Source: Nepenthes gracilis (Eukaryota; Streptophyta; Magnoliopsida; Caryophyllales; Nepenthaceae). From it: a stretch of 64,000 nucleotides of DNA. The DNA lies in NCBI GenBank assembly GCA_033239525.1, contig BSYO01000003.1, forward strand, positions 9,790,001 through 9,854,000, in the 5' to 3' direction. The notes under the pieces were generated by a model that was given only the letters and a program-made list of their open reading frames with translations, was not told where the DNA came from and searched no databases. Made by a program: the position numbers and the translations under genes. How positions within the stretch are numbered: position 1 is the first letter of the stretch; the number at the start of each line of letters is the position of its first letter. This document shows, one piece after another, positions 12,831 through 23,734 of the stretch.

Positions 12831-14622
12831 TTAAAGTTGATGTGGAGAGCTTGATGAGGACTGCGTTGAAAGCTCACCAAACTCTGAAAATTCTATCAAG
12901 TCCGATCGAAGACGAGCTCCCAGATTCCTTGGATCAAAAAAGCCAACCGGAAAGTTTGGATCCAACTTAGGAGCAATCTGCCGGCATAAAAGGATTCCGT
13001 CCAAAAATCTAGCATTCAAAGTTGGACGGACCTCTTCGGGCTTAAGTCGGACCATGAGTTCCGCTCCCAACTTTGCATTGTCGCTTCTCAGGCTGGATGC
13101 ATGCTCCTGAGACGCCTTCAAAGCTTCATTGGCTTTCTGCAACTCCAGCTCCATACTAGAGATCCGCTTCTGGAGTAGATCAATCTTAGCAGCATCAGCA
13201 CTGGCCCGATTTCTCATTCCCTCAAGAACGGACGGATCTATTCGCTCTTGTTCAAGTCTCTGAATTTCCTTCTCAAGATGCTCCATCTTTAAGTCACGTT
13301 GGGTTAAACAGAGATTTAAAATCTCACCCATCTTCTCGCTCTGAAAGCACAAGGATCAGTCAGGAGTAGGTAAAAAAAAAGGGGAAAAGAGAAGGGAAAA
13401 GCTCTTTTGAGAATCTTACTGTGATATAGCAAGCTTTTTGAGTTGCAGTCTTCAGAGGTAAACGGCGTGAAGAGGCCGGAGCTTGTTCCGGATCCAGACC
13501 AGATGAACTCCGGAGAGGAGAGTGAGTTGCCGGATCAGTTAAACCTTGAGGAAAAGGCGGAGCAGAAACTGCCGGAGTAGGAGTAAGTAAGACCGGAGTA
13601 GGAGCAGAAATAACCGGAGTAGGAGCAGAAATAACCGGAGTAGGGTCAGTAACAGCCGGAGTGGGAGTTTCTTCAGTAGGCCCTTCAACAACTGCATCAA
13701 CCGGACCAGAAAAAGATTCCCTTGGGCCCGGAGCTGATATGGTGTATGGAACGATAGCCATTTCATCAGTTCCCATCTCAGAGGCAGCCAAAGATTCACT
13801 AACAGGATTTTCTTCCTGTATCCCTTTTAACCGTTCAGTCATATGGGGGCCAACTTCAGCAATATCAGAGGAAGGAGATTGGCTGGGTGAAACAACCAGA
13901 CGTTTACGCCCCCTTGGCGCGGCATCTTTCGCTTTCCTTTTAAGTTTTTTGGGAGATGGCTCTGAAGTTCCAACTTTTTCAGTTAAAGACCCCCATTTGG
14001 CTAAAGCAAAAATTTCGGGAGTAAATAAACGTCCCTTATCAAAAAATGACTACATGTTGGATTTTATCATCTTTATTTGAGGTTTCACCAACTCCTCTTC
14101 TTCTGGGGATAGCTTGCCAGAAAGAGATTCAGGGATTTTACCCCAGGCGTTAGAAATTCCAGATTGAGGAACGGCAAGGAAAAAGAAACGGTCTTTCCAA
14201 TTTTTAACCGTATCGATGATGACCCCACTAATATTCAAGTCTCGAGGAGATAGGGATATCCAATCCCCATTTTGACAAAATTTAAATAAAGCTCTAACAA
14301 TTGAGGTATTAAGGGTTGTACCTCGAAGACGAAAAAATATACAGAGGTTGCAGAGATATCTCACGGCGTTCGCATGATATCGTGCGATGGACACGCCTAA
14401 ATCAGAAAAAATCATTTGAAGTTCTGATGCGAGGGGGAAACGAAGGCCACTCTTCAAATGCGCTTCGTATACCGTGACATATCCAGTTGGAGGAGAATCG
14501 ACTCTATCGGTCTCCTTCAGTATCGAACGCAGATATGAACTTGGAATCTTGTACTGGAAAATGATCTTCTCCATCTCTTCAGTGGTAAGAACGGATTTAA
14601 TCGACTCAACTTTAGACGCCAT
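12831..14622 (-). pseudogene. E1 antisense gene with one intron (putative 'gypsy-type transposon' protein family)
   Basis: On the minus strand exon 1 is 14622-13420 and exon 2 is 13340-12831, joined in phase 0 across a 79-bp intron (donor GTAAG at 13419, acceptor TTTCAG ending 13341, with a long pyrimidine tract). The reading would be 570 residues with a single in-frame stop, TAG at 14052-14050. The N-terminal region (YVTVYEAHLKSGLRFPL, HANAVRYLCNL, WKDRFFFL) resembles the plant family named putative gypsy-type transposon (PF04195 by memory). The middle is rich in Pro/Thr repeats (APTPVIS), and exon 2 is a heptad-rich coiled coil. It converges on pol with 77 bp between them. Function is unknown; similar antisense genes are recorded in the Retand/Tat branch. 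Confidence 0.78.
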
Positions 14623-14868
14623 TGAAGCAGGAAGAAGGAAAATAAAGTACAGAGAAATAAGGAGAAGGAAGGTAAAAACAGAGTAACGTAAAAACGGGGG
14701 AAAAACCCTAATTTATAGGTTTGAAGGGACGTGTCCGTTCAAATTCAAAAATGATGAAGATGACACGTGTCGGAAAGACATTTGCAACTCAAAACGGCGG
14801 TTACAGAAGTTACCACGCGATGATCAACACGTGGCCTACCAGCTAAGACCGTGTCAGAGCTAATTGCC

Positions 14869-15200
14869 ACCCGGAGTGACCAAAAGCGGGAGTCACCAAA
14901 TCCGGTGTAAATAAATCCGGAGTGACCAAAAAGCGAGAGTCACCAAATCCGGTGTAAATAAATCCGCAGTGACCAAAAAGCGGGAGTCACCAAATCCGGT
15001 GTAAATAAATCCGGAGTGACCAAAAAGCGGGAGTCACCAAATCCGGTGTAAATAAATCCGGAGTGGCCAAAAAGCGGGAGTCACCAAATCCGGTGTAAAT
15101 AAATCCGGAGTGACCAAAAAGTGGGAGTCACCAAATCCGGAGTAAAAAATACCCGGAGTGATCAAAAAGCGGGAGTCACCAGATCCGGAGTAAAAATCAG
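14869..15200 (+). repeat. E1 47-bp tandem array
   Basis: Seven imperfect units of 46-48 bp, starting at 14871, 14917, 14964, 15011, 15058, 15105 and 15153. The consensus parts are CCGGAGTGACC, AAAAAGCGGGAGTCACC and AAATCCGGTGTAAATAAAT. The array lies upstream of the antisense gene start and before the polypurine tract, and it shares the ACCCGGAGTG core with the LTR subrepeats. Confidence 0.9.
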
Positions 15201-15315
15201 GAGTGACCAGAAAAATGGAATAAGTAAGTCCGGAGCAATAAAAACCTGAAAAAATTCTAAATAGTCAATCCCATTACTAAAACATGCTAGAAGTTAAAAT
15301 TTTAATCTTCTAGCA

Positions 15316-15326
15316 TTGGGGGCTAG
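15316..15326 (+). other. E1 polypurine tract
   Basis: TTGGGGGCTAG directly abuts the 3' LTR start, as expected for plus-strand priming; E2 has GGGGGGCTAG at the same place. Confidence 0.7.
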
Positions 15327-15896
15327 TGATGGGTATTATTACCCGAATAACTGATAAGCCACCCGGGGAATGAAAATATGGAAACTCCTAATAACTTCTA
15401 CTGTTCGGTTTTGTAAGAGAACCGCCATAACCAGCCGGAGGAGTTAAGAAACCACCCGGAGTGGGAAGTTAAGAAACCACCCGGAGTGGGAGGTTAAGAA
15501 ACCAACGGAAGTTGGAAAAAACCAAATGCACTTATCCGGAGAAGTATAACTTCTCCGGATAAGTTACGAAACTGAAAAGGAAGCCCTATAAAAGGAAAGG
15601 TAATCCTCAGAGGAAAGAGACTTCTTTTCGGTCCAGAAAAAACTCTCTCTCTAATTATCTAAAAGAAGAATAAAATTAACTCTTTCCCTTTTACTCTCAA
15701 AAAAGGCAAATGACTGACTTGAGCGTCGGAGTGCCTTTGGGGATTTAGCCCCATTGGCCTGCTGACCATCTTGTCTACTGTTGTGTTGTACAGGACGTGA
15801 GTTCGAGAAGACGGAGTAGCAAAAATCACCTCATTCCTTCATTGGACCGGATCCGCAATTCCATATCCGTCTGAACTCCGGACTAGATCTGTAACA
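15327..15896 (+). repeat. E1 3' LTR
   Basis: 570 bp, same ends as the 5' LTR, two rather than three copies of the 25-bp subrepeat, and an intact palindrome and TATA box. It is followed at once by the TGATT duplication and GT14 exon-2 sequence. Confidence 0.95.
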
Positions 15897-16450
15897 TGAT
15901 TGAAGCTGAACTTCGCCTAGTAGCCAATGCTCTCCTCCGCGTTTCCGACCAACGTTTTGTTCTTCTCTCTGAGTCATGCATTCCCCTCTTCAACTTCTCC
16001 ACCATTTACTCTTATATCATAAATTCCACCCAAACTCACGTTGAGGTCTACGATTAACCAAGCCGAGCGGGCCATGGACAGTCCAAGCACCGCATGCATC
16101 CTTGCACCATGGCCGACTAGTAGAAAAAGGGCTCGCGAGATTGATCAGGATCTAGCCATCAAAATCATCTCCGACCAACTTTTTTCCTTATTTAAAAGAT
16201 ACTACAAGGTTTCATGCTACATGAATGAGCACTATTTGCCAATCCTTCCAATATGAAATTTGCTAGAAAGAAATCGAACAAGAGCCACCCGGCTAAGTAT
16301 AGCTTGAATCACGTGACAGTTGAGTTCTTGAAAAGATTGAGGGGTGGGAACAAGAATGAGTATAATGCCAGGATCATCACAGCATGCTTTTTGGTTTGGG
16401 AGGAAGCTGTTGCCTACTGCCTTGGATTGGCTCTTGAGGTTTGCACATGA

Positions 16451-16799
16451 GGCTATGCATTTTTAAACTTTTTACTTAAATGAGGAAGGCTAAACCTCAC
16501 TGTATAAATTTTTAAATATAAATTTAATAATTTAAATATAATATTAAAAAAATAAATTTTGTTGTAGGCAAAAGAGAAATACCTTGAAGGTAAGGTGCAA
16601 AGAAAAAACATTATATTCTTTTTGAAAAAGGACGTTTCGTCCCAAATTATACAATAATGTTTCGACCCCGTACAAAATTTAACAAAAGTAGTACAAAATT
16701 AAATATTCAATATAAGTAAAAAATATATGTATCTAGATAATATGAATAATAACATGTATAAATATTATATGACAATAAGCAATTATAAAATGACATAAT
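16451..16799. other. AT-rich intergenic stretch
   Basis: Between the GT14 pseudogene and the copia remnant. I see no coding region or defined repeat. Confidence 0.6.
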
Positions 16800-19480
16800 T
16801 TTTTTGGTGACGAAAGAAAAACTCGATACCCATAGTAATCGAGAAACACCCACCGGGCTTTAACGGCCAAAGAAGAAATCCACTATGAAAATCAACTTAC
16901 AAATCGAGTAGTATAGACACGCTAACCTAACCGATTTACTCCCGTCTTGTGATCCCTACCAAGGAACTCCTTGGATTTATCCACGATAACAGAACCAAAC
17001 ACCTTTCGATTTTCACTTCAATTTTTATTGACGAACCGTTGGAACTCGTTACTACGCCCCCCACATCACTCACGAGGAATTGTAAGCAAGAATAAAGGTG
17101 TGTTCAATAATATGGGAGGATGAGAAAGTTTTATCAAGCTAATACATGTAAATGGTGGAACTTTCTCCGGTGGGCATAAACTCTTTTCACAAAGTAATGA
17201 ACGTAGACGTTTCGGTGTCTAAATTTTCTCTTTCAGAAACCCTAGGGATGAAGAAGAAAGAGTCATATATATAGAGAAACCCGAATGGATTCAAAATTAA
17301 AAGAATCGTTAGGCACAAAAGGCCCGAACGGCTTAAGCGTTGCTCAAGCGCGCGGTGAGCACCTGCTAGGGTTCAGGGAATTCAAGCCCTGGCGCTTGAG
17401 TGTGAACCGGGCATGCTTCGAGCGCACTAGTTCTGTTAAACGCGCCTTGTTGGCGCCCTGGGTTTGTTTCGAGCGCACACTTCTGGAAAACGCACCTCGG
17501 TTGTACCTTGGGCACACCTCAAGTGCGGGGCGCCTCTTTGGCACCTCTGGGGTCAATCGGGCGCAGGTCTCGGAGAAGGTTAAAACGGAAGATAGGGAGG
17601 CAGGAACGCTGAGGATGTGACGATAACGGCCTTCAGGCATAAAATTGATGAGAATTTTCAAAGCTAATATATTGTTACAATTATCGAGCGCGTCGACAGT
17701 GACTAAATAAATAACCCTATACAATCACAAAATATGCCAACACAAAATATGACTAACATTCCCCCTTTGACAATTCCGTGACAAAAACCTATGTAAAAAA
17801 ATAAAATAAAATACAAGCAAATCATGGATTCAAATACCATCGAGATAGAACCCGCATACAAAAAAAATGCATTGATACAATTGACATAATACAAAATGAA
17901 GTATATAAAAAGAAACTTCGGAAGCGGCCGAGCATGTGCGCCAGGGGAGAACTGAAAACTGTTATTTCTGGACAACCATGGTTAGGACATACATAGATAA
18001 TAGCAGTAATATAATAGTAGGGGTTAAATAAAAATAATCATAAAAGGTAATAAGTTACCATAAAAAGAAAACTCTTCCTAACAAGGATAACCTTTTCCAA
18101 AAAGCAAGACCTACTTCCTCTACCCCTAAAATAAAAAACTACTCACTCTTTTTGTCACGAATAATCAAAGGGTAATGGAGCTCCCTTTTCTTGAACCATA
18201 TTTTCTTACCACGTTTTATAGTGTTGTTTAAATTTATCACTTCATCATTTAGAAGGTTGATGTGATGAATGAGAAACTCTACTTTTGGATTTTACCGAAA
18301 AATATTTTGCTACAATGTTTTGGGGCAATAGGGGCGCATATGACCAATAGTTCCGCACCCATGACATGTTGGTACATATTTAGTCTTGACGTCTGAACTA
18401 TACGATTTATTCCTAACGTTTTGAAAATTGACCCAATTCTCAAGGGAAACTCTCGACGACTAATCAATACGGTCAAACAAAGTGCTGTTTTGTCTTGGTA
18501 TGGAAGTGGCTCGGATAAATACAATTTGAGTGTCTTGGTATTGGTTTTTAAGGCTTTATTTGAATAACCCAAACCGGATTTATTTCTTCTGAGTTTTCTC
18601 AAGTTGAGCATATGAACCAGTTGTTTTGACCCATTTAAAAATTGTTTAAAATCATTTCAAGTAGTCTCAAGATCAGATTCAAGGGCCGTGATTTTTTCAG
18701 TAAAAAAGCTTTTCAATTTTTTTATTTCTTGAACTTTTATATCTAACTCGAATTTTAGAACTAACTCTTTTTTTATTTTAGTCAGTTTATACTTTAAAGA
18801 GACATTAGTTTTCTTGATCTGTAAGCATTCCTTAAACAATTAGTCATCGAATTGATTATGAGTTTCTTCTAACTATTTATCATTTTCATACATCAAGGTC
18901 ATAAAAGCCATGCATTTGACAGGGCCCTCTTCAGTGCACCTTTTAATATATTTTTCCTTACCATCGCTCAAAGTCACATTAGCTTTTTAAAACTTGACCT
19001 TGTTGGCATTTAAGATTTAGGAATTCGGCACAATAATGGCCAAAACCTTTATACTCGTGACATTAAACTTTTCGGATATTTTTCGATTTGGATTCTTTAA
19101 TAGCACATTATCTTTTTTATCAAGTTTAAGAGATCTTTTAGAATCCTCATTTGGTCTGTTAGTGGAAGATTTATTTTTGTTCAAGAATTTTTAAAATTTT
19201 TAACAAATAAGGTAAAATCTTCATTGTTATTTGACGCCTTATCGGTGTCACGGTCTCTATCTTCCCTAACAGAGTTTAGAGCAATCGATTTGGTTTTCCT
19301 CGACTGTGAAAGTGTGCGCTTATAAGTTTGAAGAGATCTTACAAATTTTTCGATCTTCAATTTATCAAAGTCTTTACTTTTTTCGATAGCGTGAGAAGCA
19401 ATAACAAGCTGAGCATGAGGCCTTTCAAAGCATACCCATTTTGTTCCAAATGAGACAAAAAGATTTTAATATTCACCGTG
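16800..19480 (-). mobile_element. SIRE-like Ty1/copia remnant: gag plus 3' LTR, pol deleted
   Basis: On the minus strand, decayed gag runs from about 19450 to 18279. It includes FERPHAQLVIASHAIEKSKDF, a Lys-rich coiled region, and a zinc knuckle readable across a frame change as CHGCGTIGH..PYCPK near 18330-18370. Its order resembles plant copia gag polyproteins. Downstream, GTCAAAGGGGGAATG (17757-17770) looks like a polypurine tract followed by TGTTAGTCATATTTTG as an LTR start. Only about 500 bp lie between gag and this tract, so protease, integrase and RT are gone. The left border near 16800 is a guess from sequence character; no target duplication was found. Confidence 0.5.
17330..17570. 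repeat. GC-rich tract with repeated TCGAGCGCAC motifs
   Basis: Inside the presumed copia LTR. CTCAAGCGCG, CTTGAGTGTG, TTCGAGCGCAC (twice) and CTCAAGTGC recur about every 50 bp. Composition is much more GC-rich than the flanks. Similar motifs occur near 22710-22830 and 59780-59880. The open frame across it shows no recognisable protein. Confidence 0.5.
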
Positions 19481-20482
19481 ATAATTTCGATACTTCATTA
19501 TACATTCATAACTTTTAATGAATAAATTAATTATAATATTTAATACACTAATTTATTTAATTTTTACCATTTTAATTATATACAAAAATATATATTAAAG
19601 TTACTGCAAATCCTATACGATATTTTTAAATAATAAAACTAATTATTGATTTCCGGTAGAAAAATTACTAAAATACCCTTTTGAAATTAGCTTAAATTCG
19701 CCTATAATAAATAGTGTATTAGTTATCTTATCTCTACCCTTCTATATCTTCCCTGGAATCAATTTCAAAAATAATTTAGTAAGTAAAATTTATTATATTT
19801 ATGGTGATAAATAAACATATATCCTAAAACATTAAAAGATTTAAAGTAATTATAATTGTTATATATGTATTACACGATATTGAATTAGAATAAATCTAAT
19901 AAATTTTTTACAAAATCTAAAATTAAATCAATAAAATTACTTTGATGCTTTCTTTGTGCCTCTTATTGTAAAACACTTGTGGATAAAATTATCTATCACA
20001 TTGCCTCTTGAAAAAAACAATCACATTCAATATCTACCAGAAATTTAGATTGGATTGATATTACTTTTATTGGATTAATAACATCAGATGTGGCAACACT
20101 TAAATGGAAAAGAGTGCATCAAATATTTTATTTATAGGTTTGTTATCACTGCTTCGGTGTATTTCCTTTGGCACAAGAAATAGATCTTGGCCAACCTTCC
20201 ATCACGGTAGGTTTTATCACCTCAACCGTCTCTAGAATGATGATTTTCATTAAGGTTTTCGCTTCTTCAAATAACAAAAAGCTATATTGGATATATTGGA
20301 GTTCTCTTGACGCTCCTTAATTGAAGCTCTTGGGGTGGAGATGGCGTGCATGCTCATTTTGTCATTTGGTCTTTCAGCCTTTTTGTTAGAAAAATAAAAA
20401 AAAATCAAAAAGGAGGGAAAAATAATGATATGAAATGACATATTACAAAAAATACTTTATGATCATTGTGATTAGTTTTGAT
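19481..20482. other. AT-rich intergenic stretch
   Basis: About 1 kb with no coding frame, repeat unit or RNA gene that I can recognise; it ends at the GTTAT target duplication of E2. Confidence 0.6.
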
Positions 20483-20487
20483 GTTAT

Positions 20488-22068
20488 TGATGGGTATAGT
20501 TGCAATTGACCCGAGAAGAAAACTCGTCAAAGAATTTTGTTATGACCTAGGAATACAATATATTTATGTCAAAAATAAAATTTAAGATAACATATTTCAC
20601 AAACCATAAAAACTAAACCCAGGCATGATAATCTATGCAGGTATACAAATATACATATATACCTTCGGGTGTTCAAAAATCCTCCAAATCATAAATACCG
20701 GTGTAAAACCACCATACAATCAGTAAAATATACATACATATACAGAATAAATAGATTTGTGTGTATAAAAATAATATACATATTAGTAAAATATCAAAAT
20801 AGTAGTCAAATATCATCAGGCACAAAATCAGACCAATGATAAGGTTAGAGGATACTTGCCTTGATTTTATATTTATAGATCCAAATCTTTTTATTCTATG
20901 CATGCATATATGTTTTATTAGTCATGTAGTGGTTTTACACGGGTATTTATGATTTGGAGAATTTTCAAACACCCGGATGATATATAAGTATATTTGTGTA
21001 TATGTATGGACTGTCATGTTCGGGTTAAATTTTTATGGTTTCTAGAATATGTTATCCTAAATTTTATTTTTGACCTACGTATATTGTCTTATTGGGTTGT
21101 AATAGATGTGGTATTAGAGAAAAAGTCGTAAGGAATGGTGTTTTGGGGTCATCTTGGATGTGTTTATGATCTCGATGATATATTTATGGCCGGATGAGAG
21201 CCTTGGCTCATGTATGAGAAATATTAAAATTGTTGTATATTTGAATACCTCCCTTGTGATATTTGGATAGCAGATCATATATTTTATTATCCCGATTTCT
21301 ATCTGATGAAGTATTGTGTAAATTTTATTATGTTGGATCCTGTATGTATTCTAATTGTCACGCTCAGATTGAATTTTTATGGTTAATAAAATATCTTATT
21401 TTAAATTTTATTTTTGACCAACATATATTGTATTACTAAATCGTGACAGACTTGACTCGTAAAAGAATGGAGATCAAATTAACCCATATGGCCCAAAATC
21501 AATAAGCAAATCCGTTGACCCTATCTGAGCGGTTTACTCATTGAAGAAAGATAGAACCAACACTAACGATAGAAATGGTTTCCTTCTCTTATCTGGATTT
21601 AACGGTTTCGGGCGCCAATTAGAACCACCAACTGAACGGCATCTTATCTACCCGACAGTTTCTTAAGCGGTTGGTACGAAAAATTAACTATCTCCTAACT
21701 TTTATACAAACCTCTCATTCTCAACAGGAAATGGGGATGACGCTTAACCAAATAAAAGACAACTTTAAGATGCTAAAAGCATACACACACACTCTCATAA
21801 AGATACTTCCTAAAAAGAGCACCACAAACAAAAATCAATTATACAAGTATTTGCACTTGCATCCTTTCTGTTCTTTTTTCAAATAAAGATATTAATTTGA
21901 GCGTTAGAGGATATATCAGAAAATAATTCCTGTCAATACTTTAATTGTATTTTATTATGTTGTACAAAATTTAGATTAAGAGCATACGGAGACCGGACCT
22001 ACTTCAGACCCATTAGACAGTTCATGGCTCTATAATCCGTACAATAATTCAAATTCGAGGATGTATTA
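20488..22068 (+). repeat. E2 5' LTR, split by an inverted-repeat element
   Basis: The outer part (20488-20538) and inner part (about 21448-22068) align in order with the 3' LTR, sharing for example ATAAAAGACAAC, CATACACACACTCTC, AATTTGAGCG and the end at GTATTA. A primer-binding site with TTAGCGCCGTCTATGG follows at 22069. Confidence 0.85.
20539..21447. mobile_element. Nested inverted-repeat (foldback/MITE-like) element of about 0.9 kb
   Basis: An arm of about 175 bp at 20539-20715 (GTTATGACCTAGG... to ...AAACCACCA) is found again, reversed, at about 20927-21104. The outer 90 bp of the same arm occur a third time, reversed, at 21356-21447, ending TCGTGAC. Shared strings include TCAAAAATAAAATTTAA and AACCATAAAAA. 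It interrupts LTR sequence that is continuous in the 3' LTR. I see no transposase; the target duplication is not clear, so its superfamily is open. Confidence 0.7.
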
Positions 22069-22129
22069 TTAGCGCCGTCTATGGAAAGTGATTAAAAAGT
22101 CTTACTACCACACTTCCGTAAAGACCAAC

Positions 22130-23700
22130 ATGGTGAACATACGAGCACAAGTCAGTACACCAATCAGAGATCCTACATCATGTGGCAACTACTCTCCTAT
22201 GGGCAGTCAGGTGGATGATCATCCAGACTCTTCTGTGCGAGTACTTGCAATTAGAATGGACGATGTCTTCAAAGCCGTCCAGACAATTTGTACACGGCTT
22301 GACGAGCAGCCGAAGGGGGCTCCATCTTCTACCTCCCAAACAGTGACTTCCAAGCAAAGGAAAAGAGGAAGAAAGTGTAAGGTATCAGTTTTTAAAATAT
22401 GATAATTAGGAATAATTAAGTTAATATAAATGAATCAAAGTTAAAGTACATGGGAGAAATTGGATTGAAAATCCCAAAGACCCAGAATTGGCAAAATCGA
22501 GAACCGGCATTGTAAACCTTAAAATGTTAATCCGTAAATAAGATTCGAGCTTTAAATTATGATAATCGTAATTTATTAAGTTAATATAATTAAAATTAAG
22601 ATCCAAGGATGTTAAATTTTAAATTAGAAGGGTCGAAATTAGTCCTAAACAGCATGTGTGCAAAGCTGGCTTGCTGCAAGAATGTCCCAAGCCTTACCCA
22701 TGCTTGAGCCCCCTCTCGAGTGCAAATTCCAGTAGAGGGGTGCCCAAAGCATGCCAGACACAAGCTCGAGTGCTAGATCCAGTGCAGATGCACCCGAAGC
22801 GTGCCCGACACACATTTGAACGCCAATACGGGTATTTAAGCACGCATTGCTCATTTTTACTCAATTTTTGAGCAGATTTGGGAGAGAGGAGAGAGAGAGT
22901 GTGTGGAGAATAGGGAGAGAAGGTGAAAATCGAGGCTTTTGGGTTAGATTCCGGATTCGAGCTAGTTAAGGAAGATGTAAATTGGGAAGAGGCAAGTGCA
23001 CCCATATACTTTTCTTTCCTTTTTTGCACTTTTTGTTTCATTTTCCTTGAGTATTCTCGTTCCGATACCCGTATAAGTTTATATTTTATAAAACTCATGT
23101 CATAAGCATGCATATATATTGGTTTTATATCCAATTTTTAAGATTTGCGTAGTATATTGTTTCCCAAGACCCTAACCCGTGCCCCCTTTGGAGACTTCAT
23201 CAAATATCTGGCACATAAAGACCCACAAACTTTCAGAGAGGTCGAGGTCATTGCCTGAGTCTATATAGCGGCTAAAGAGGCCAATAAGACAAAAATGCTA
23301 GAGCGTGTAGGCCATTTTTGTTAAGGACGATGGATGAAAAGAGGAAGAATGAGGACCACATGGGCTCCCAAAGACCAAGGAAGTAGTATAAGTCAGAGCC
23401 GACAACACGAAGGGAGTTCAGGCCCCTGGACTTGACTCCTTTGAATGATTCTGACACCAACATCCTGACGTAGATTCAGGATGAAAATTCTTCAAATGAT
23501 GAAAGGTATTAAAGAACCTAGATGGAGGTGATCAGATAAAATATTGTTACTACTATCGGTGAGGGTGCCACAGCATAGAAAACTATCAGATGCGGCAGAA
23601 GGAGATTGAAGAGTTGATCCAGAAAGGATACCTTACCCCTTTTTTACAAAGACTCGAAAAGACCTCCAGAGGAGTAAACGGGGATGAAGCCGAGTAGCAA
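22130..23700 (+). pseudogene. E2 gag remnant with foreign segment
   Basis: The start MVNIRAQVSTP at 22130 matches the gag starts of E1 and E4 and reads to about 22380. From roughly 22384 to 23180 the sequence is unrelated to gag and includes GC-rich motifs. Gag-like sequence resumes at about 23200 with LAHKDPQTFREVEV, then the zinc-knuckle region near 23545-23600, with many stops. The central gag domain is missing. Confidence 0.7.
22384..23180. other. Foreign segment replacing the centre of E2 gag
   Basis: It begins with two related AT-rich stretches about 150 bp apart (AATTAAGTTAATATAA and TATTAAGTTAATATAA). A GC-rich part follows (22650-22830) with CTCGAGTGC repeated at about 49 bp, then a GA-rich run near 22880-22920. 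I could not identify ends or a family. Confidence 0.45.
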
Positions 23701-23734
23701 AGAAATCAAGTAATAGCAGGGCGTAAACATAATT

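Larger units (their letters stand above)
6474..15896 (+). mobile_element. E1: Ty3/gypsy LTR retrotransposon, Tat/Retand-like, complete but inactivated
   Basis: The element runs TG...CA with LTRs at 6474-7066 and 15327-15896 and a 5-bp target duplication TGATT at 6469-6473 and 15897-15901. Order inside: primer-binding site, gag, protease, reverse transcriptase, RNase H, a second RNase H-like domain, zinc-binding integrase, then an antisense spliced gene, a tandem array and a polypurine tract. By hand the LTRs differ at about a dozen positions over 570 bp plus a length difference of 23 bp, so the insertion is fairly recent. The coding regions nevertheless carry several stops and frame changes. 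The antisense gene after pol and the extra RNase H are known for the Tat/Retand branch; the lineage call is by motif only. Confidence 0.93.
5622..16450 (+). pseudogene. Tandem GT14 pseudogene, interrupted by retrotransposon E1
   Basis: The exon-1 part (5622-6007) has the same order of motifs as the gene at 50: a proline-rich stem, [13 protein letters not shown], then after a one-base frame change near 5820 a [28 protein letters not shown] block. The splice donor expected after the RRI block is lost and a stop follows. The exon-2 part begins just before 6473, is split by E1 and resumes at 15902 with ELRLVANALLRVSDQRF and LLSESCIPLFNF. It then decays, with stops and frame changes, through the YMNEHY block near 16220 to 16450. 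Its distance of only about 190 bp from the functional gene and its matching exon layout point to tandem duplication followed by loss. Exon 1 damage is independent of the insertion, so the order of events is not settled. Confidence 0.85.

Noticed and set aside
12831..14622. Antisense gene as an independent host gene
   Set aside because: It lies inside the LTRs of E1 and has a counterpart at the same place in E2, so it belongs to the element.
14869..15200. CRISPR-like regular repeats
   Set aside because: The units are contiguous with no unique spacers, the DNA is plant nuclear, and the array belongs to a retrotransposon.
17285..17620. 111-codon frame
   Set aside because: Falls inside the presumed copia LTR with repeated TCGAG motifs; the reading has no known domain.
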